From Akkermansiaceae bacterium (GTDB lineage: Bacteria > Verrucomicrobiota > Verrucomicrobiia > Verrucomicrobiales > Akkermansiaceae), in NCBI GenBank assembly GCA_019634595.1, contig JAHCBC010000001.1, positions 186,001 through 250,000 of the forward strand: DNA of 64,000 bases. The letters run 5' to 3'. The notes under the pieces were generated by a model, which did no database searches, was not told the DNA's origin, and saw nothing but the letters and a program-made list of their open reading frames with translations. Shown here one piece after another: positions 26,499-35,362 of the stretch. The position numbers and the translations under genes were made by a program. Within the stretch, counting starts at the first letter, position 1, and each line of letters opens with the position of its first letter.

Positions 26499-27263
26499 AT
26501 GACCTCCCGCATCCTCCTTATTTCCGTGGCCCTGGCTTTCCCGGCACCCGCCCAGCCCGGCATGACGCCGGAGGACCGCCGCGGGGTGGAGAAGTGGACG
26601 AACGACCCGCGCTTCCCGGAGGATACCTTCCGCTTCGTCCGGCTGCGCCCGGAGTACCATCCCATGTGGGCGACGGACTACCCGGACAGCGACCTGAACT
26701 TTTCCTTCCGGCTCCAGCAGATGACCTCCATCAAGGTGAACCCGGACCCGCTCATCGTGGACACCATGGACCCCACGCTGAAGGAGCACCCGTTCCTCTA
26801 CCTGGTGGAGCCCGGGCACATGCAGTTCACCCCGCGGGAGGCACAGGCGCTGCGGGAGCACCTGCTCAACGGCGGCTTCATGATGCTGGATGACTTCTGG
26901 GGGGAGGAGGAGATGGCGAACGTGGAGGAGCAGATCCGGATGATCTTCCCGGACCGCCCCATCAGGGAACTGGAGCTGGACCACCCGGTGTTCAACATCG
27001 TCTTCCCCATCAAGGAAAAGCCCCAGGTCCCCTCCATCGGCTACGCCATGTCCGGGGAGATGTATGAGAAAGGCGGCAGGGATGTGCGCTACCGCGGCGT
27101 GTTCGATGACAAGGGCCGGATGATGGTCATGATCTGCGGCAACACGGACCTCGGCGACGGCTGGGAGCGGGAGGGGGAGAACCATTTTTACTTCAAAGAG
27201 TTCAGCGAGAAGAAAGCCTACCCCATGGGCATCAACATCGTCGTGTACTCCATGACCCACTGA
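26499..27263 (+). CDS. DUF4159 domain exported protein
   Basis: 254 aa with a signal peptide (MTSRILLISVALAFPAPAQP). The body is the DUF4159 fold, a glutamine-amidotransferase-like domain: FVRLRPEYHPMWATDYPDSD, PFLYLVEPGHMQFTPREAQA, LREHLLNGGFMMLDDFWG, ending in GINIVVYSMTH. DUF4159 proteins regularly accompany MoxR/DUF58/BatA genes. No catalytic Cys nucleophile is evident, so a binding role is likely. Confidence 0.88.
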   Translation: MTSRILLISVALAFPAPAQPGMTPEDRRGVEKWTNDPRFPEDTFRFVRLRPEYHPMWATDYPDSDLNFSFRLQQMTSIKVNPDPLIVDTMDPTLKEHPFLYLVEPGHMQFTPREAQALREHLLNGGFMMLDDFWGEEEMANVEEQIRMIFPDRPIRELELDHPVFNIVFPIKEKPQVPSIGYAMSGEMYEKGGRDVRYRGVFDDKGRMMVMICGNTDLGDGWEREGENHFYFKEFSEKKAYPMGINIVVYSMTH

Positions 27264-27271
27264 AACGAATC

Positions 27272-28276
27272 ATGAGCGAGCCACACCACCCGGATACCGA
27301 AGAGAACATCGTCCGCCGCATCGCGGAGGGGAGGGAGAGGATCAGGCGCGAGCTGGCGAAAGTCATCCGCGGCCAGGACGATGTCATCGAGCAACTGCTC
27401 ATCGCCCTGCTGTCCGGTGGCCACGCGCTCATCACCGGCGCGCCGGGTCTGGCGAAGACGCTGCTCATCCAGTCCACCGCGCGGCTGTTCCATCTTTCCT
27501 TCCACCGCATCCAGTTTACGCCGGACCTCATGCCGGCGGACATCACCGGCACGGAGATCCTGGCGGAGTCTCCGGACGGCGGGCGGCGGCTGGAGTTCGT
27601 GAAAGGCCCGCTGTTCGCCAACCTCATCCTGGCGGATGAAATCAACCGCACGCCGCCGAAGACGCAGGCCGCGCTGCTGGAGGCCATGCAGGAACACCAG
27701 GTGACCGCCGCGGGCGTGCGCTACTCCCTGGCGGAGCCGTTCTTCGTGCTGGCGACCAAGAACCCCGTGGAGATGGAGGGCACCTATCCGCTGCCGGAGG
27801 CGCAGCTCGACCGCTTCATGTTTGACATCCGCATCGACTACCTCAGCGAGGATGACGAGGTGGCGGTCGTCACGCAGACCACGTCCACCCGCCCGGAGCC
27901 GATCGAGGCGCTGTTCACCGGAGAGGATCTGCTGGCGTTCCAGGAGGTGGTGCGGCGCACGCCCATCGCGGAGGAGACGGCGCGCTACGCGGTGCGGCTG
28001 GTGGGCGCGTCCCGCCCGAACCGCCAGGGCACGCCGGACTTCGTGAACGAGTGGGTGAACTGGGGCGCGGGCCTGCGCGCCGCCCAGTGCCTGGTGCTGG
28101 GGGCAAAGGCGCGCACGCTGCTGGCCGGGCGCTCCCATGTCACGCCGGATGACATCCGCGCGCTGGCCCATGCCGTGCTGCGCCACCGGGTGCTGGTGAA
28201 CTTCCGCGCGGAGGCGGAGGGCATCACGCCGGACGTCATCGTGGACCGCCTGCTGAAACACGTGCCCTCACCCTGA
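27272..28276 (+). CDS. MoxR-family AAA+ ATPase
   Basis: 334 aa. Walker A GAPGLAKT (about residue 55), Walker B LILADEINRTPPKTQAALLE (about residues 117-136), sensor 1 ATKNPVEMEGTYPLPEAQLD, and a C-terminal lid with RAAQCLVLGAKARTLL. MoxR ATPases act as chaperones in assembling or activating VWA-domain proteins, here the DUF58 and BatA-like products encoded directly downstream (4-base gap to DUF58). Cytoplasmic. Confidence 0.95.
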   Translation: MSEPHHPDTEENIVRRIAEGRERIRRELAKVIRGQDDVIEQLLIALLSGGHALITGAPGLAKTLLIQSTARLFHLSFHRIQFTPDLMPADITGTEILAESPDGGRRLEFVKGPLFANLILADEINRTPPKTQAALLEAMQEHQVTAAGVRYSLAEPFFVLATKNPVEMEGTYPLPEAQLDRFMFDIRIDYLSEDDEVAVVTQTTSTRPEPIEALFTGEDLLAFQEVVRRTPIAEETARYAVRLVGASRPNRQGTPDFVNEWVNWGAGLRAAQCLVLGAKARTLLAGRSHVTPDDIRALAHAVLRHRVLVNFRAEAEGITPDVIVDRLLKHVPSP

Positions 28277-28279
28277 TCC

Positions 28280-29209
28280 ATGGCCGCCACCCCCAGACCG
28301 TCCGTTTTCGCGGATCCCGCCGCGCTCATGCGTGTGCGTGACCTGGAACTGCGGGCGCGTGCGGTGGTGGAGGGATTCTGGAAAGGGCTGCACCGCAGCG
28401 CGCGGCACGGCTATTCCACGGAGTTCGCGGAATACCGTTCCTACGTGCCGGGGGATGACATCCGCTACCTGGACTGGAAGGTGCTCGCCCGCCGCGACCG
28501 TTATTTCATCCGCAAGTACAGGGAGGAGACGAACCTGCGCTCCCACGTGCTGCTGGACCTCAGCCGGTCCATGAACTATGGATCCAGTAGCTATACGAAG
28601 CTGGACTACGCCCGCACCTTGGCGGCGACGCTGGCCGTCTTTCTCCACCAGCAGGGGGATGAAACCGGGCTGGTCACCTTTGACGAGGGCGTGCGGGACT
28701 ACCTTCCGCCCCGCCACCGTTCCGGCCACCTGCACGCCATCCTGGCCGCGCTGGGCCGGGAGGCGCTGGGAAAGGTGGCCGCGCTGAAGGCCCCCATCGC
28801 CACCATCCTCGGCCGTGGCCGCGCGCGCGGCGTCATCCTCCTGATCTCCGACTTCCTCACGCCGCTGGAGGACCTGAGGACGCCCCTCTCCGCGTTGGCC
28901 GCCTGCGGCCATGACATCACCCTTTTCCAGACGCTGGACCCCACGGAGATCCACTTCACCTTCGGCGAGTCCGCGGACTTCGAGGACATGGAATCCGGGC
29001 GTTCCCAGATGACGGACCCCGCCTCCATCCGCGACGGATACCTGAAAAAGTTCAACGCCCACCAGGACGGCCTTAAACAACTCTGCTCCACCCTGGGCAT
29101 CATCCACCATCTGCTGCCCATCGACCAGCCGCTGGAAACCGCCCTCCACGCCTACCTCTCCGACCGCCAGGGCCTCGGCCCGCAGGTCCAACGCACGCGG
29201 GGGAACTAG
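28280..29209 (+). CDS. DUF58 (VWA-like) protein
   Basis: 309 aa. The DUF58 signature RHGYSTEFAEYRSYVPGDDI, YLDWKVLARRDRYFIRKYRE and the degenerate MIDAS HVLLDLSRSMNYGS (about residues 90-103) are present. Unlike many DUF58 proteins it has no N-terminal membrane helices, so it is probably cytoplasmic and works with the MoxR ATPase encoded just upstream. Confidence 0.93.
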   Translation: MAATPRPSVFADPAALMRVRDLELRARAVVEGFWKGLHRSARHGYSTEFAEYRSYVPGDDIRYLDWKVLARRDRYFIRKYREETNLRSHVLLDLSRSMNYGSSSYTKLDYARTLAATLAVFLHQQGDETGLVTFDEGVRDYLPPRHRSGHLHAILAALGREALGKVAALKAPIATILGRGRARGVILLISDFLTPLEDLRTPLSALAACGHDITLFQTLDPTEIHFTFGESADFEDMESGRSQMTDPASIRDGYLKKFNAHQDGLKQLCSTLGIIHHLLPIDQPLETALHAYLSDRQGLGPQVQRTRGN

Positions 29210-29274
29210 AAATATTGTACAATTTTCAAACCGCGAATGAACGCAAATGAACACGAATGGGTGAGGGAAAATGA

Positions 29275-29357
29275 ACCACTGATTTCACTGATTTACTGAT
29301 TGTTGAAGAAGGTGGCCCTCTCATCCCATCAATCAGTAAATCAGTGCAATCAGTGGT
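29275..29357. repeat. 83-bp inverted repeat, CACTGATT type
   Basis: Arms of 28 bases at 29275-29302 and 29330-29357 pair with one mismatch (phrases ACCACTGATT, CACTGATTTACTGATTG). It sits in the 185-base gap between the DUF58 and BatA-like genes, inside the operon. A nearby GAATGAACGCAAATGAACACGAATGG stretch is a second degenerate repeat motif. Confidence 0.85.
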
Positions 29358-29394
29358 AATAAAACCGAACCACCTGAAATAGATCACATCAAAG

Positions 29395-31401
29395 ATGGCC
29401 TTTCTCGCACCATGGTTCCTGGCTGGTCTGGCGGCGCTCGCGCTGCCGGTCCTGCTGCACCTGCGGAAGAACAGGCCGAAGAAGAAGGTCGTCTTCTCAT
29501 CCCTCATGTTCCTGGATGCCACGCCGCCGGTCACGCGGCGCAGCTCGAAGCTCCAGGACATCCTTTTGCTCCTGCTGCGCTGCCTCGGCCTCGCCCTGCT
29601 GGTCATCGCCTTCTCCCGGCCATTCTTCCGGCAGAAGGAAAAGGCGGCTGCATCCGGCGGGGACACGGTGATGAATTTCCTGCTCATCGACACCAGCGCG
29701 AGCATGCGCGGCCAGCCGTTGGACGGTGCGCTGGCGCAGGCGGAGAAGTTGATCGACTCACTGCCGGAGGATGACTGGATCGCGGTGGCGGCCTATGCGG
29801 AGAAGCTGCAGCCGTTGCTCGCCCCCGCCGCGTCGAAGGACGTCGTGCGCGGTGACCGGAAGTCCCACGCCCGCGCCATGGTGGATGGCATCAAGCCCGG
29901 CTGGCACGCGGCGAAGCCGGAGGCGGCCTGGACCGCCGCCGTGGCGATGGCAGGGGAGGTGGCGGAGGGAGTGCCGGTTCGCATCCATGTCTTCAGCGAT
30001 TTCAAGAAAGGCGGCGCGCACGAAGGCCTGCGCGGCGGCGATTGGCCGGAGGGTGTGTCATTTGTCCTCCACCGCATCGAACAGCCGGAAGGTTGGACGA
30101 ATGCCGGCGTGCAGGCACTGGCGGGCGGTGACCACCCCCGCGCCCGCATCACGAACGCGGAAGGCTCCGCGAAGTCCGACTTCCTCCTCGACTGGGGCCA
30201 GGGTTCCGCCCCGCAGCCGGTTTCTGTTCCGCCCGGTGAATCCGCCGTGATGGACGCCCCGGAAGGCGTGGCGGGACAGGGTGTCGTGAAGCTTTCCGGA
30301 GATGGTCCCGCCTTCGACAACGAAAGCGCGTGGGCACCGCCAGTCCGGCCCACGGCACGCATCCGTTACATCGGCGCGGACGCCGCCACGGATTCCGCGG
30401 GCAGCTTGTTCTTCCTCACCCGGGCGATGCAGCCGACCGCCACGTATAACGTGGAGATCGGTGACACCGCCACGCCGGACCTCACCGTGGCGTCCGGTCC
30501 CCTCGGCGACGCGCAGATTGCCTCCATCCGCACCGTGCTGGAGGCGGGCGGGAATGTCCTGCTCACCCTGGCGGATGCGGCGGGATCCAGCTCGCTCGGC
30601 CGACTGATCGATGGCGGTGTCTCCGGGGCGGATGAGGCGGCGGTGGGGAACTTCGCGCTGCTGGGTGAGATCGACTTCGGCTCCAGCGTCTTCGAGCCGT
30701 TCGCGGATCCACGCTATTCGGACTTCAGCGGCATCCGTTTCTGGAAACACCGGGTGCTGCCGGAGTCATGGATCGCAAAGGGGGCGGTGCTCGCCCGCTT
30801 CGATTCCGGCGAGCCCGCGTGGCTGCGCTATGAGATCGGGAAAGGCGCGCTGCATGTCCTCACCACCACCTGGCGTCCGGTGGACAGCCAGCTCGCCCTG
30901 TCCACGAAGTTCCCGCCACTGCTGCACGCGTTGCTTTCCCAGTCACCCGCGTTGGCGGTCCGCGCCGCGCGATACACCGTCAGCCAGCCGGTACCGTTGC
31001 CGGAGGGCGTCGCGGAGGTGGTGCTTCCCGATGGTACGAAGGTTCCCGTAGAAGCGGGCAAGGCGTTCATCCCCACCGTCCCGGGTCTCCACGTGGCGGC
31101 GATCACCGGTCGCCGTTCTTCTTCTTCTTTCGAAACCTTTGCCGTCCAGATCGATCCCGCCGAGACGGAACTCACGCCCATGTCCGATGCGGATCTCAAG
31201 TCGCTGGGCCTGCCGCTGGATGCGACCGCAGCCTCCGCCGGTGCATCCACCGCAGGAACCGGGGTTTCCGATGCCGAGCAGGAAAGCCGCCAGCGCGTCG
31301 GTTGGTGGCTGCTCATCGCCGCCGCTGCGGCGTTCCTCATCGAGACCCTTCTCGCCGCACGCCGGTCATCCGGCCAAACCCCAACCCCGGTGAGCGCATG
31401 A
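29395..31401 (+). CDS. BatA-like membrane protein with VWA domain
   Basis: 668 aa. The N-terminus is the BatA double-membrane-helix module (FLAPWFLAGLAALALPVLLH, then LLLLLRCLGLALLVIAFSRP). A VWA domain with MIDAS DTSASMRG begins near residue 97. A GATase-like middle region follows, and a final membrane helix (WWLLIAAAAAFLIETLLAAR). Such proteins present a VWA domain in the periplasm and are partners of MoxR/DUF58. Codons around 31093-31117 read through a 25-base repeat shared with the gene at 35359 (giving VAAITGRRSS here). Confidence 0.9.
   Translation: MAFLAPWFLAGLAALALPVLLHLRKNRPKKKVVFSSLMFLDATPPVTRRSSKLQDILLLLLRCLGLALLVIAFSRPFFRQKEKAAASGGDTVMNFLLIDTSASMRGQPLDGALAQAEKLIDSLPEDDWIAVAAYAEKLQPLLAPAASKDVVRGDRKSHARAMVDGIKPGWHAAKPEAAWTAAVAMAGEVAEGVPVRIHVFSDFKKGGAHEGLRGGDWPEGVSFVLHRIEQPEGWTNAGVQALAGGDHPRARITNAEGSAKSDFLLDWGQGSAPQPVSVPPGESAVMDAPEGVAGQGVVKLSGDGPAFDNESAWAPPVRPTARIRYIGADAATDSAGSLFFLTRAMQPTATYNVEIGDTATPDLTVASGPLGDAQIASIRTVLEAGGNVLLTLADAAGSSSLGRLIDGGVSGADEAAVGNFALLGEIDFGSSVFEPFADPRYSDFSGIRFWKHRVLPESWIAKGAVLARFDSGEPAWLRYEIGKGALHVLTTTWRPVDSQLALSTKFPPLLHALLSQSPALAVRAARYTVSQPVPLPEGVAEVVLPDGTKVPVEAGKAFIPTVPGLHVAAITGRRSSSSFETFAVQIDPAETELTPMSDADLKSLGLPLDATAASAGASTAGTGVSDAEQESRQRVGWWLLIAAAAAFLIETLLAARRSSGQTPTPVSA
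31093..31117 (+). repeat. 25-base intragenic repeat, copy 1
   Basis: Identical over 25 bases to 35895-35919, with palindromic core GGCGA-TCACCGG-TCGCC. It is read in a different frame in each gene, so it is a DNA-level repeat rather than a conserved peptide. Confidence 0.8.
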
Positions 31402-31492
31402 AGATTTCAAAACAAGGTAGGGCGTGGCGGCCCGCCGCGCCGAAGCTGAAAGGCGGCATGGCTCATGGTATCCATCGCGGAAGCGGGGCTGA

Positions 31493-31643
31493 AGGCAGGG
31501 ACGCCATTCCATGGCGTCCGATGGGGGAGATGTACCATCGCCTTCCGATATCGATTTTCCTTCGACGCCATCTTTCGCCCGCTGACATCCCGGGATGCTG
31601 TGCCGCGTCCACCACCGGACCGCATGGAATGCGGTCCCTGCCT
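31493..31643. repeat. 151-bp terminal-inverted-repeat element in the DUF4175 leader
   Basis: Left end AGGCAGGGAC plus hairpin GACGCCATtccATGGCGTC (31493-31519). Right end GGACCGCATggAATGCGGTC followed by CCTGCCT (31617-31643). Outer ends are complementary and the plan matches the element at 15863. Its right edge is 8 bases before the DUF4175 ATG, so the leader and ribosome-loading region are repeat-derived. Confidence 0.82.
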
Positions 31644-31651
31644 CCACTGCC

Positions 31652-34600
31652 ATGATCGAAAAACTCCAGGACATCCTCGACGAGATCACGGACCGCCGCC
31701 GCCGCCAGCGGCTGCACCTCGGGCTGTCCGTGGTCTGGTGCGTTTCGCTGGTCATCGCCATGCTGCTGTGGAAGGCGGATGTGCCGCCGCGGAGTTGGTT
31801 GGGCATCCTTTCCCTCGCCGCGCTTTGCGCCTCCGGCGGCGTATGGCTGTGGAGCCGCCGGATCATGGTGGACCCGCGCCGGATCGCGAAGGACATCGAG
31901 GCGCAGAACCCCGCTCTCCGCACCGCCTTGTTGGCCGCGCTCGACCAGAAGATCGAAGGCGAGCCGACCTATCTCCAGCAGCGCGTCATCCTGGAGGCGC
32001 TCGTTTCCGCGAACCGGGACGGCTGGCTGGAACGGCTGCCGGAGGGACGCCTGCGCGTGCTGCAGGTCATGCAGATCGCCGGGCTGGCCCTGCTGCTGCT
32101 GGCGATGCTGACCCTTTTCCGCTCCCACTTGCCGAAGGCAATCACCACCGTTGATCCGCAGGAAACGGCGGCCACCACCGTGGTGGAGGAAATGGAATTT
32201 TCCGTCGAACCGGGCGACATCCGGATCGAGCGCGGCGCACCGCTCACCGTCCAGGCGCGTTTCCTGAAGGGCCTGCCGGAAAGCGTGACGCTGGAGATCA
32301 CGCCGGAGTCCGGTGAGGTCGTGAAGCTGCCGATGAACCGCCCGTTCACGGATCCGGTGTTCCATGCCCGCATCCCCGCCGTTGACGCGCCATCGACCTA
32401 TCGGGTGACTGCGGGCGGAAAGGAGAGCGCGGTTTTCAAGGTCAGCCTCTACGACGTCCCCGCGCTGGAGAAAGTGGACGCCGTGGTCCACTCCCCGCCG
32501 CACCTGGATCTGCCGCCGGAGGAACTTGGCGACGTGCGGAAGATCAACGGCGTGGAGGGTGGAAAGCTCCAGCTCTCACTGGTGGCGAACCTTCCTGGCT
32601 TGGCCGTCTCGCTTTTCGCGAAGGACAAGCCGGCGGTCACGCTGGCCGCCACGGAGGGAAATCCCGCGGTCTATGCCGTGGAGATCCCGCTGCGGGAAAG
32701 CGTGCGCTATGAGATGATCCTCACGGATGCCGATGGCCGGAGGAACGGGCGGAAGGACATGCTCGACATCCGCGTGACGCGCAACAAGGCCCCGGTGGTG
32801 AAGGTCGTCCTGCCGCGGAAGAACGACAAGGCCACCGCCATCCAGGAAGTGCGGCTGGAGGCCCGCATCCAGGATGATTCGGAGATCTCCGCGCACGGCC
32901 TGCGCTACACGCTCGACGGAAAGGAATGGCATGAGGTCCCCGGGCCGAAGGTGCCGGGTGAGAAGGAGCCGCTCGTTTCCCATGTGGTCGATCTGGAGGC
33001 CATCGGAGCGAAGCCGAAGGACATCCTCATGTGGAACGCATGGGCGGAGGACATCGGTCCGGATGGAAAGGTCCGCCATGTGAGCGGGGACATCCACATG
33101 GTGCGGGTGCGGGATTTCGATGAGGAGTTCTACCAGCAGGCCGCGCCTCCGGGTGCGCCACCCGGGCAAAGCCCCGCAACGGACCTGGTGAAGATCCAGA
33201 CGCAGATCCTCAATGGGACGTGGGCCGTGCGGCGGGACCACACGGAGATCACCGTCAGCGCGCCGGAGCGGTCGGAACTGGATACCCTGGTGAAGTCGCA
33301 GGAGAAGGCGGTGGAAATGTCGCGCGAGGTTGAGAAGGAGCTGAAGGAACCGGAACTGCGGGAGGCCGTGGCCAACGCCCGGCTCGCCATGCTGGATGCC
33401 ATCACGGAGCTGAAGGAAGCCTACGACAAGACCAGTGCGGAGCCTCTGGGTGACGCCATCATGCATGAGCAGGCCGCCCTGCGGCACCTGCACCAGCTCG
33501 CCAGCTCGAAGACCATCCTCATGACCGGCGCGCAGGGGCAGGGGGAGTCTGATTCCGATGACAAGCCGAAGGAAGACCTCGACCTGAAGAAGATGGAGAA
33601 TCCCTATCAGGCCGAGAAATCCGCGAAGCCGGAATCCGGCGAGGAGGCCCGCGAGGCGATGGAGGTGCTGCAGCGGCTGGCCGATCTGGCGAAACGCCAG
33701 CGCGATCTCAACGAGGAGATCAAGGAACTGCAGATGGCGCTGAAGGAAGCGGACACCCCGGAGGAAAAGGCCGAGCTTGAGCGGCGGTTGAAGCAGCTCC
33801 GTGACCAGCAGCGCGAACTGGCGGAGGACATGAACCGCCTCCAGGAAAAGACGGAGGAGTCCGCGGACAAGACCGCCGCTGAGCAGAACAAAAAGGCGCT
33901 GGATGAGGCCCGAGAAAAGGCATCCCAGACGGAGGCGGATCTCAGCGAGGGCAAGCTGGGCGACGCGCTCGCCGCTGGACGCCGGACCCAGGACTCTCTG
34001 GAAAAGGCGGAGCAGGACATGCGCGAGTCCGGCGCGGCGAAGTTGGGCGAGCAACTGCGCGAATTGCGGCAGGAAGCCCGCGAACTCGACAAGGCGCAGA
34101 AGGAACTTTCCGCGAAGGCTTCACCGGAAGGTGCGGCAGGAAGTGAGGGGAGCGAGGCGAAACCCTCCGATGGCCCGCCCCGTCTCGGCGGCCTGCAGGC
34201 GGATGCGGCGGACCCCGTCCAGCGCCAGCGCGACGGACTGGACAAGCTGATGGAAGGCATGCGCGATGCGGCGGAAAACGCGGAGGCATCCCAGCCGCTG
34301 GTGGCGAATGATCTAGCGGAGGCCCTGCGCCATGCGGACCAGGCGGGCGTGGACAAGGCGCTGGAGGAAATGCAGCAGTCCGGCGGCGTGGATGGCAGTT
34401 CCGCGCAACAGGCGGCAAAGGCCGCGGAAGAGGGGATTTCAAAACTGACCACGGAGGTGGAGAAGGCGGCGGAACGCATCCTCGGCAACGAAGCGAAGGC
34501 CCTGCGCTATGCCCGCGAGGAACTCGAAAAGCTTTCCAATGAAATGGCGCAGGGCAAGCCACCCGGTGAAGGCCAGGATGCAAAGGAAGGTGAAGGAAAG

Positions 34601-35362
34601 GCTCCCGGTGAAGGCCAGGAAGGAAAGGAACAAGCCGGTAAAGGCAATGAGGGTGAGGGCGAAGGCAAGGAACCCGGCAAGGGTGAAGGCAAGGAGATGG
34701 CCGGAAACGAGGGCAAGGGCGGGGAGGGCAAGGAAGGTCAACAACCCGGTGAAGGGAAGGGCGAAGGCCAGCAGGGAGAGGGAGATCAGAAAGCCCAGGC
34801 CGGGAAGGGCGGTGAAGGAGAGGGCCAGGGCCAGCAGCCCGGCGAGATGGCCGGAGAAGACGGCGAAGGAAAAGGTGAAGGCAAAGGCCAAGGTCAGGGA
34901 CAGCCCGGTGAGGGAGAGGCCACCGCGCAGGCGGATGCCCCGGACGGTGAAGGAGGCGGCGACGGTGGTGGCAACAACCGCCGTGAGAACAACCGCAGCG
35001 CCACCCGGGATGGCTTTGGCGCCAGCGGCGGTGTCATCACTTCCGAAAGCTTCCGCGAATGGAGCGACCGCCTGCATGACATCGGCGCGGTGATCGAGGA
35101 TCCGCAGGCGCGTTCTGCGGTCGCCCGCGCGGTGAAGACCAGCCGCGACCTGCGCCGCGACTTCAAGCGCCACAGCAAGGAACCCGGCGAGGCGGAGGTG
35201 CGCGCCGGTGTCGTGGAGCCGCTGACGGAGGCGGTCCGTGCGCTGGACGCGCGGCTGCGGGAATTGAACAAGGAGAACCCGCTGGCCCCTATCGGGCGGG
35301 ACCCGGTGCCTGACCGGTATTCGGAGGTGGTGAGGCGTTATTTCGAGGAACTCGGCAAATGA
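31652..35362 (+). CDS. DUF4175 family membrane protein
   Basis: 1236 aa from ATG 31652 (MIEKLQDILDEITDRRRRQR). Three hydrophobic helices occur near residues 25-40, 47-65 and 145-165, followed by Ig-like periplasmic segments (to ~residue 520). A long charged coiled coil spans about residues 560-960, and a low-complexity tract of Gly/Glu/Lys/Gln repeats (GEGKAPGEGQEGK style) about residues 970-1100. The family is characteristic of MoxR/Bat-type clusters. Function is unknown; a membrane scaffold is likely. A 250-base gap with a repeat element precedes it, while the next gene overlaps by 4 bases. Confidence 0.88.
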   Translation: MIEKLQDILDEITDRRRRQRLHLGLSVVWCVSLVIAMLLWKADVPPRSWLGILSLAALCASGGVWLWSRRIMVDPRRIAKDIEAQNPALRTALLAALDQKIEGEPTYLQQRVILEALVSANRDGWLERLPEGRLRVLQVMQIAGLALLLLAMLTLFRSHLPKAITTVDPQETAATTVVEEMEFSVEPGDIRIERGAPLTVQARFLKGLPESVTLEITPESGEVVKLPMNRPFTDPVFHARIPAVDAPSTYRVTAGGKESAVFKVSLYDVPALEKVDAVVHSPPHLDLPPEELGDVRKINGVEGGKLQLSLVANLPGLAVSLFAKDKPAVTLAATEGNPAVYAVEIPLRESVRYEMILTDADGRRNGRKDMLDIRVTRNKAPVVKVVLPRKNDKATAIQEVRLEARIQDDSEISAHGLRYTLDGKEWHEVPGPKVPGEKEPLVSHVVDLEAIGAKPKDILMWNAWAEDIGPDGKVRHVSGDIHMVRVRDFDEEFYQQAAPPGAPPGQSPATDLVKIQTQILNGTWAVRRDHTEITVSAPERSELDTLVKSQEKAVEMSREVEKELKEPELREAVANARLAMLDAITELKEAYDKTSAEPLGDAIMHEQAALRHLHQLASSKTILMTGAQGQGESDSDDKPKEDLDLKKMENPYQAEKSAKPESGEEAREAMEVLQRLADLAKRQRDLNEEIKELQMALKEADTPEEKAELERRLKQLRDQQRELAEDMNRLQEKTEESADKTAAEQNKKALDEAREKASQTEADLSEGKLGDALAAGRRTQDSLEKAEQDMRESGAAKLGEQLRELRQEARELDKAQKELSAKASPEGAAGSEGSEAKPSDGPPRLGGLQADAADPVQRQRDGLDKLMEGMRDAAENAEASQPLVANDLAEALRHADQAGVDKALEEMQQSGGVDGSSAQQAAKAAEEGISKLTTEVEKAAERILGNEAKALRYAREELEKLSNEMAQGKPPGEGQDAKEGEGKAPGEGQEGKEQAGKGNEGEGEGKEPGKGEGKEMAGNEGKGGEGKEGQQPGEGKGEGQQGEGDQKAQAGKGGEGEGQGQQPGEMAGEDGEGKGEGKGQGQGQPGEGEATAQADAPDGEGGGDGGGNNRRENNRSATRDGFGASGGVITSESFREWSDRLHDIGAVIEDPQARSAVARAVKTSRDLRRDFKRHSKEPGEAEVRAGVVEPLTEAVRALDARLRELNKENPLAPIGRDPVPDRYSEVVRRYFEELGK

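Noticed and set aside
24054..27260. 1068-codon open frame on the minus strand
   Set aside because: It is antisense to the TPR metallopeptidase and DUF4159 genes, full of His/Arg/Gln/Val runs with no recognisable motif, and arises from the high-GC codon pattern of the real genes.
32576..34054. 492-codon minus-strand frame
   Set aside because: Antisense shadow of the DUF4175 coiled coil; Leu/Arg/His-rich with no family signature.
34540..34930. Tandem GGTGAAGG/AAGGCGAAG repeats considered as a CRISPR or minisatellite
   Set aside because: They are in-frame codons for the Gly/Glu/Lys/Gln low-complexity tract of the DUF4175 protein, without spacers.
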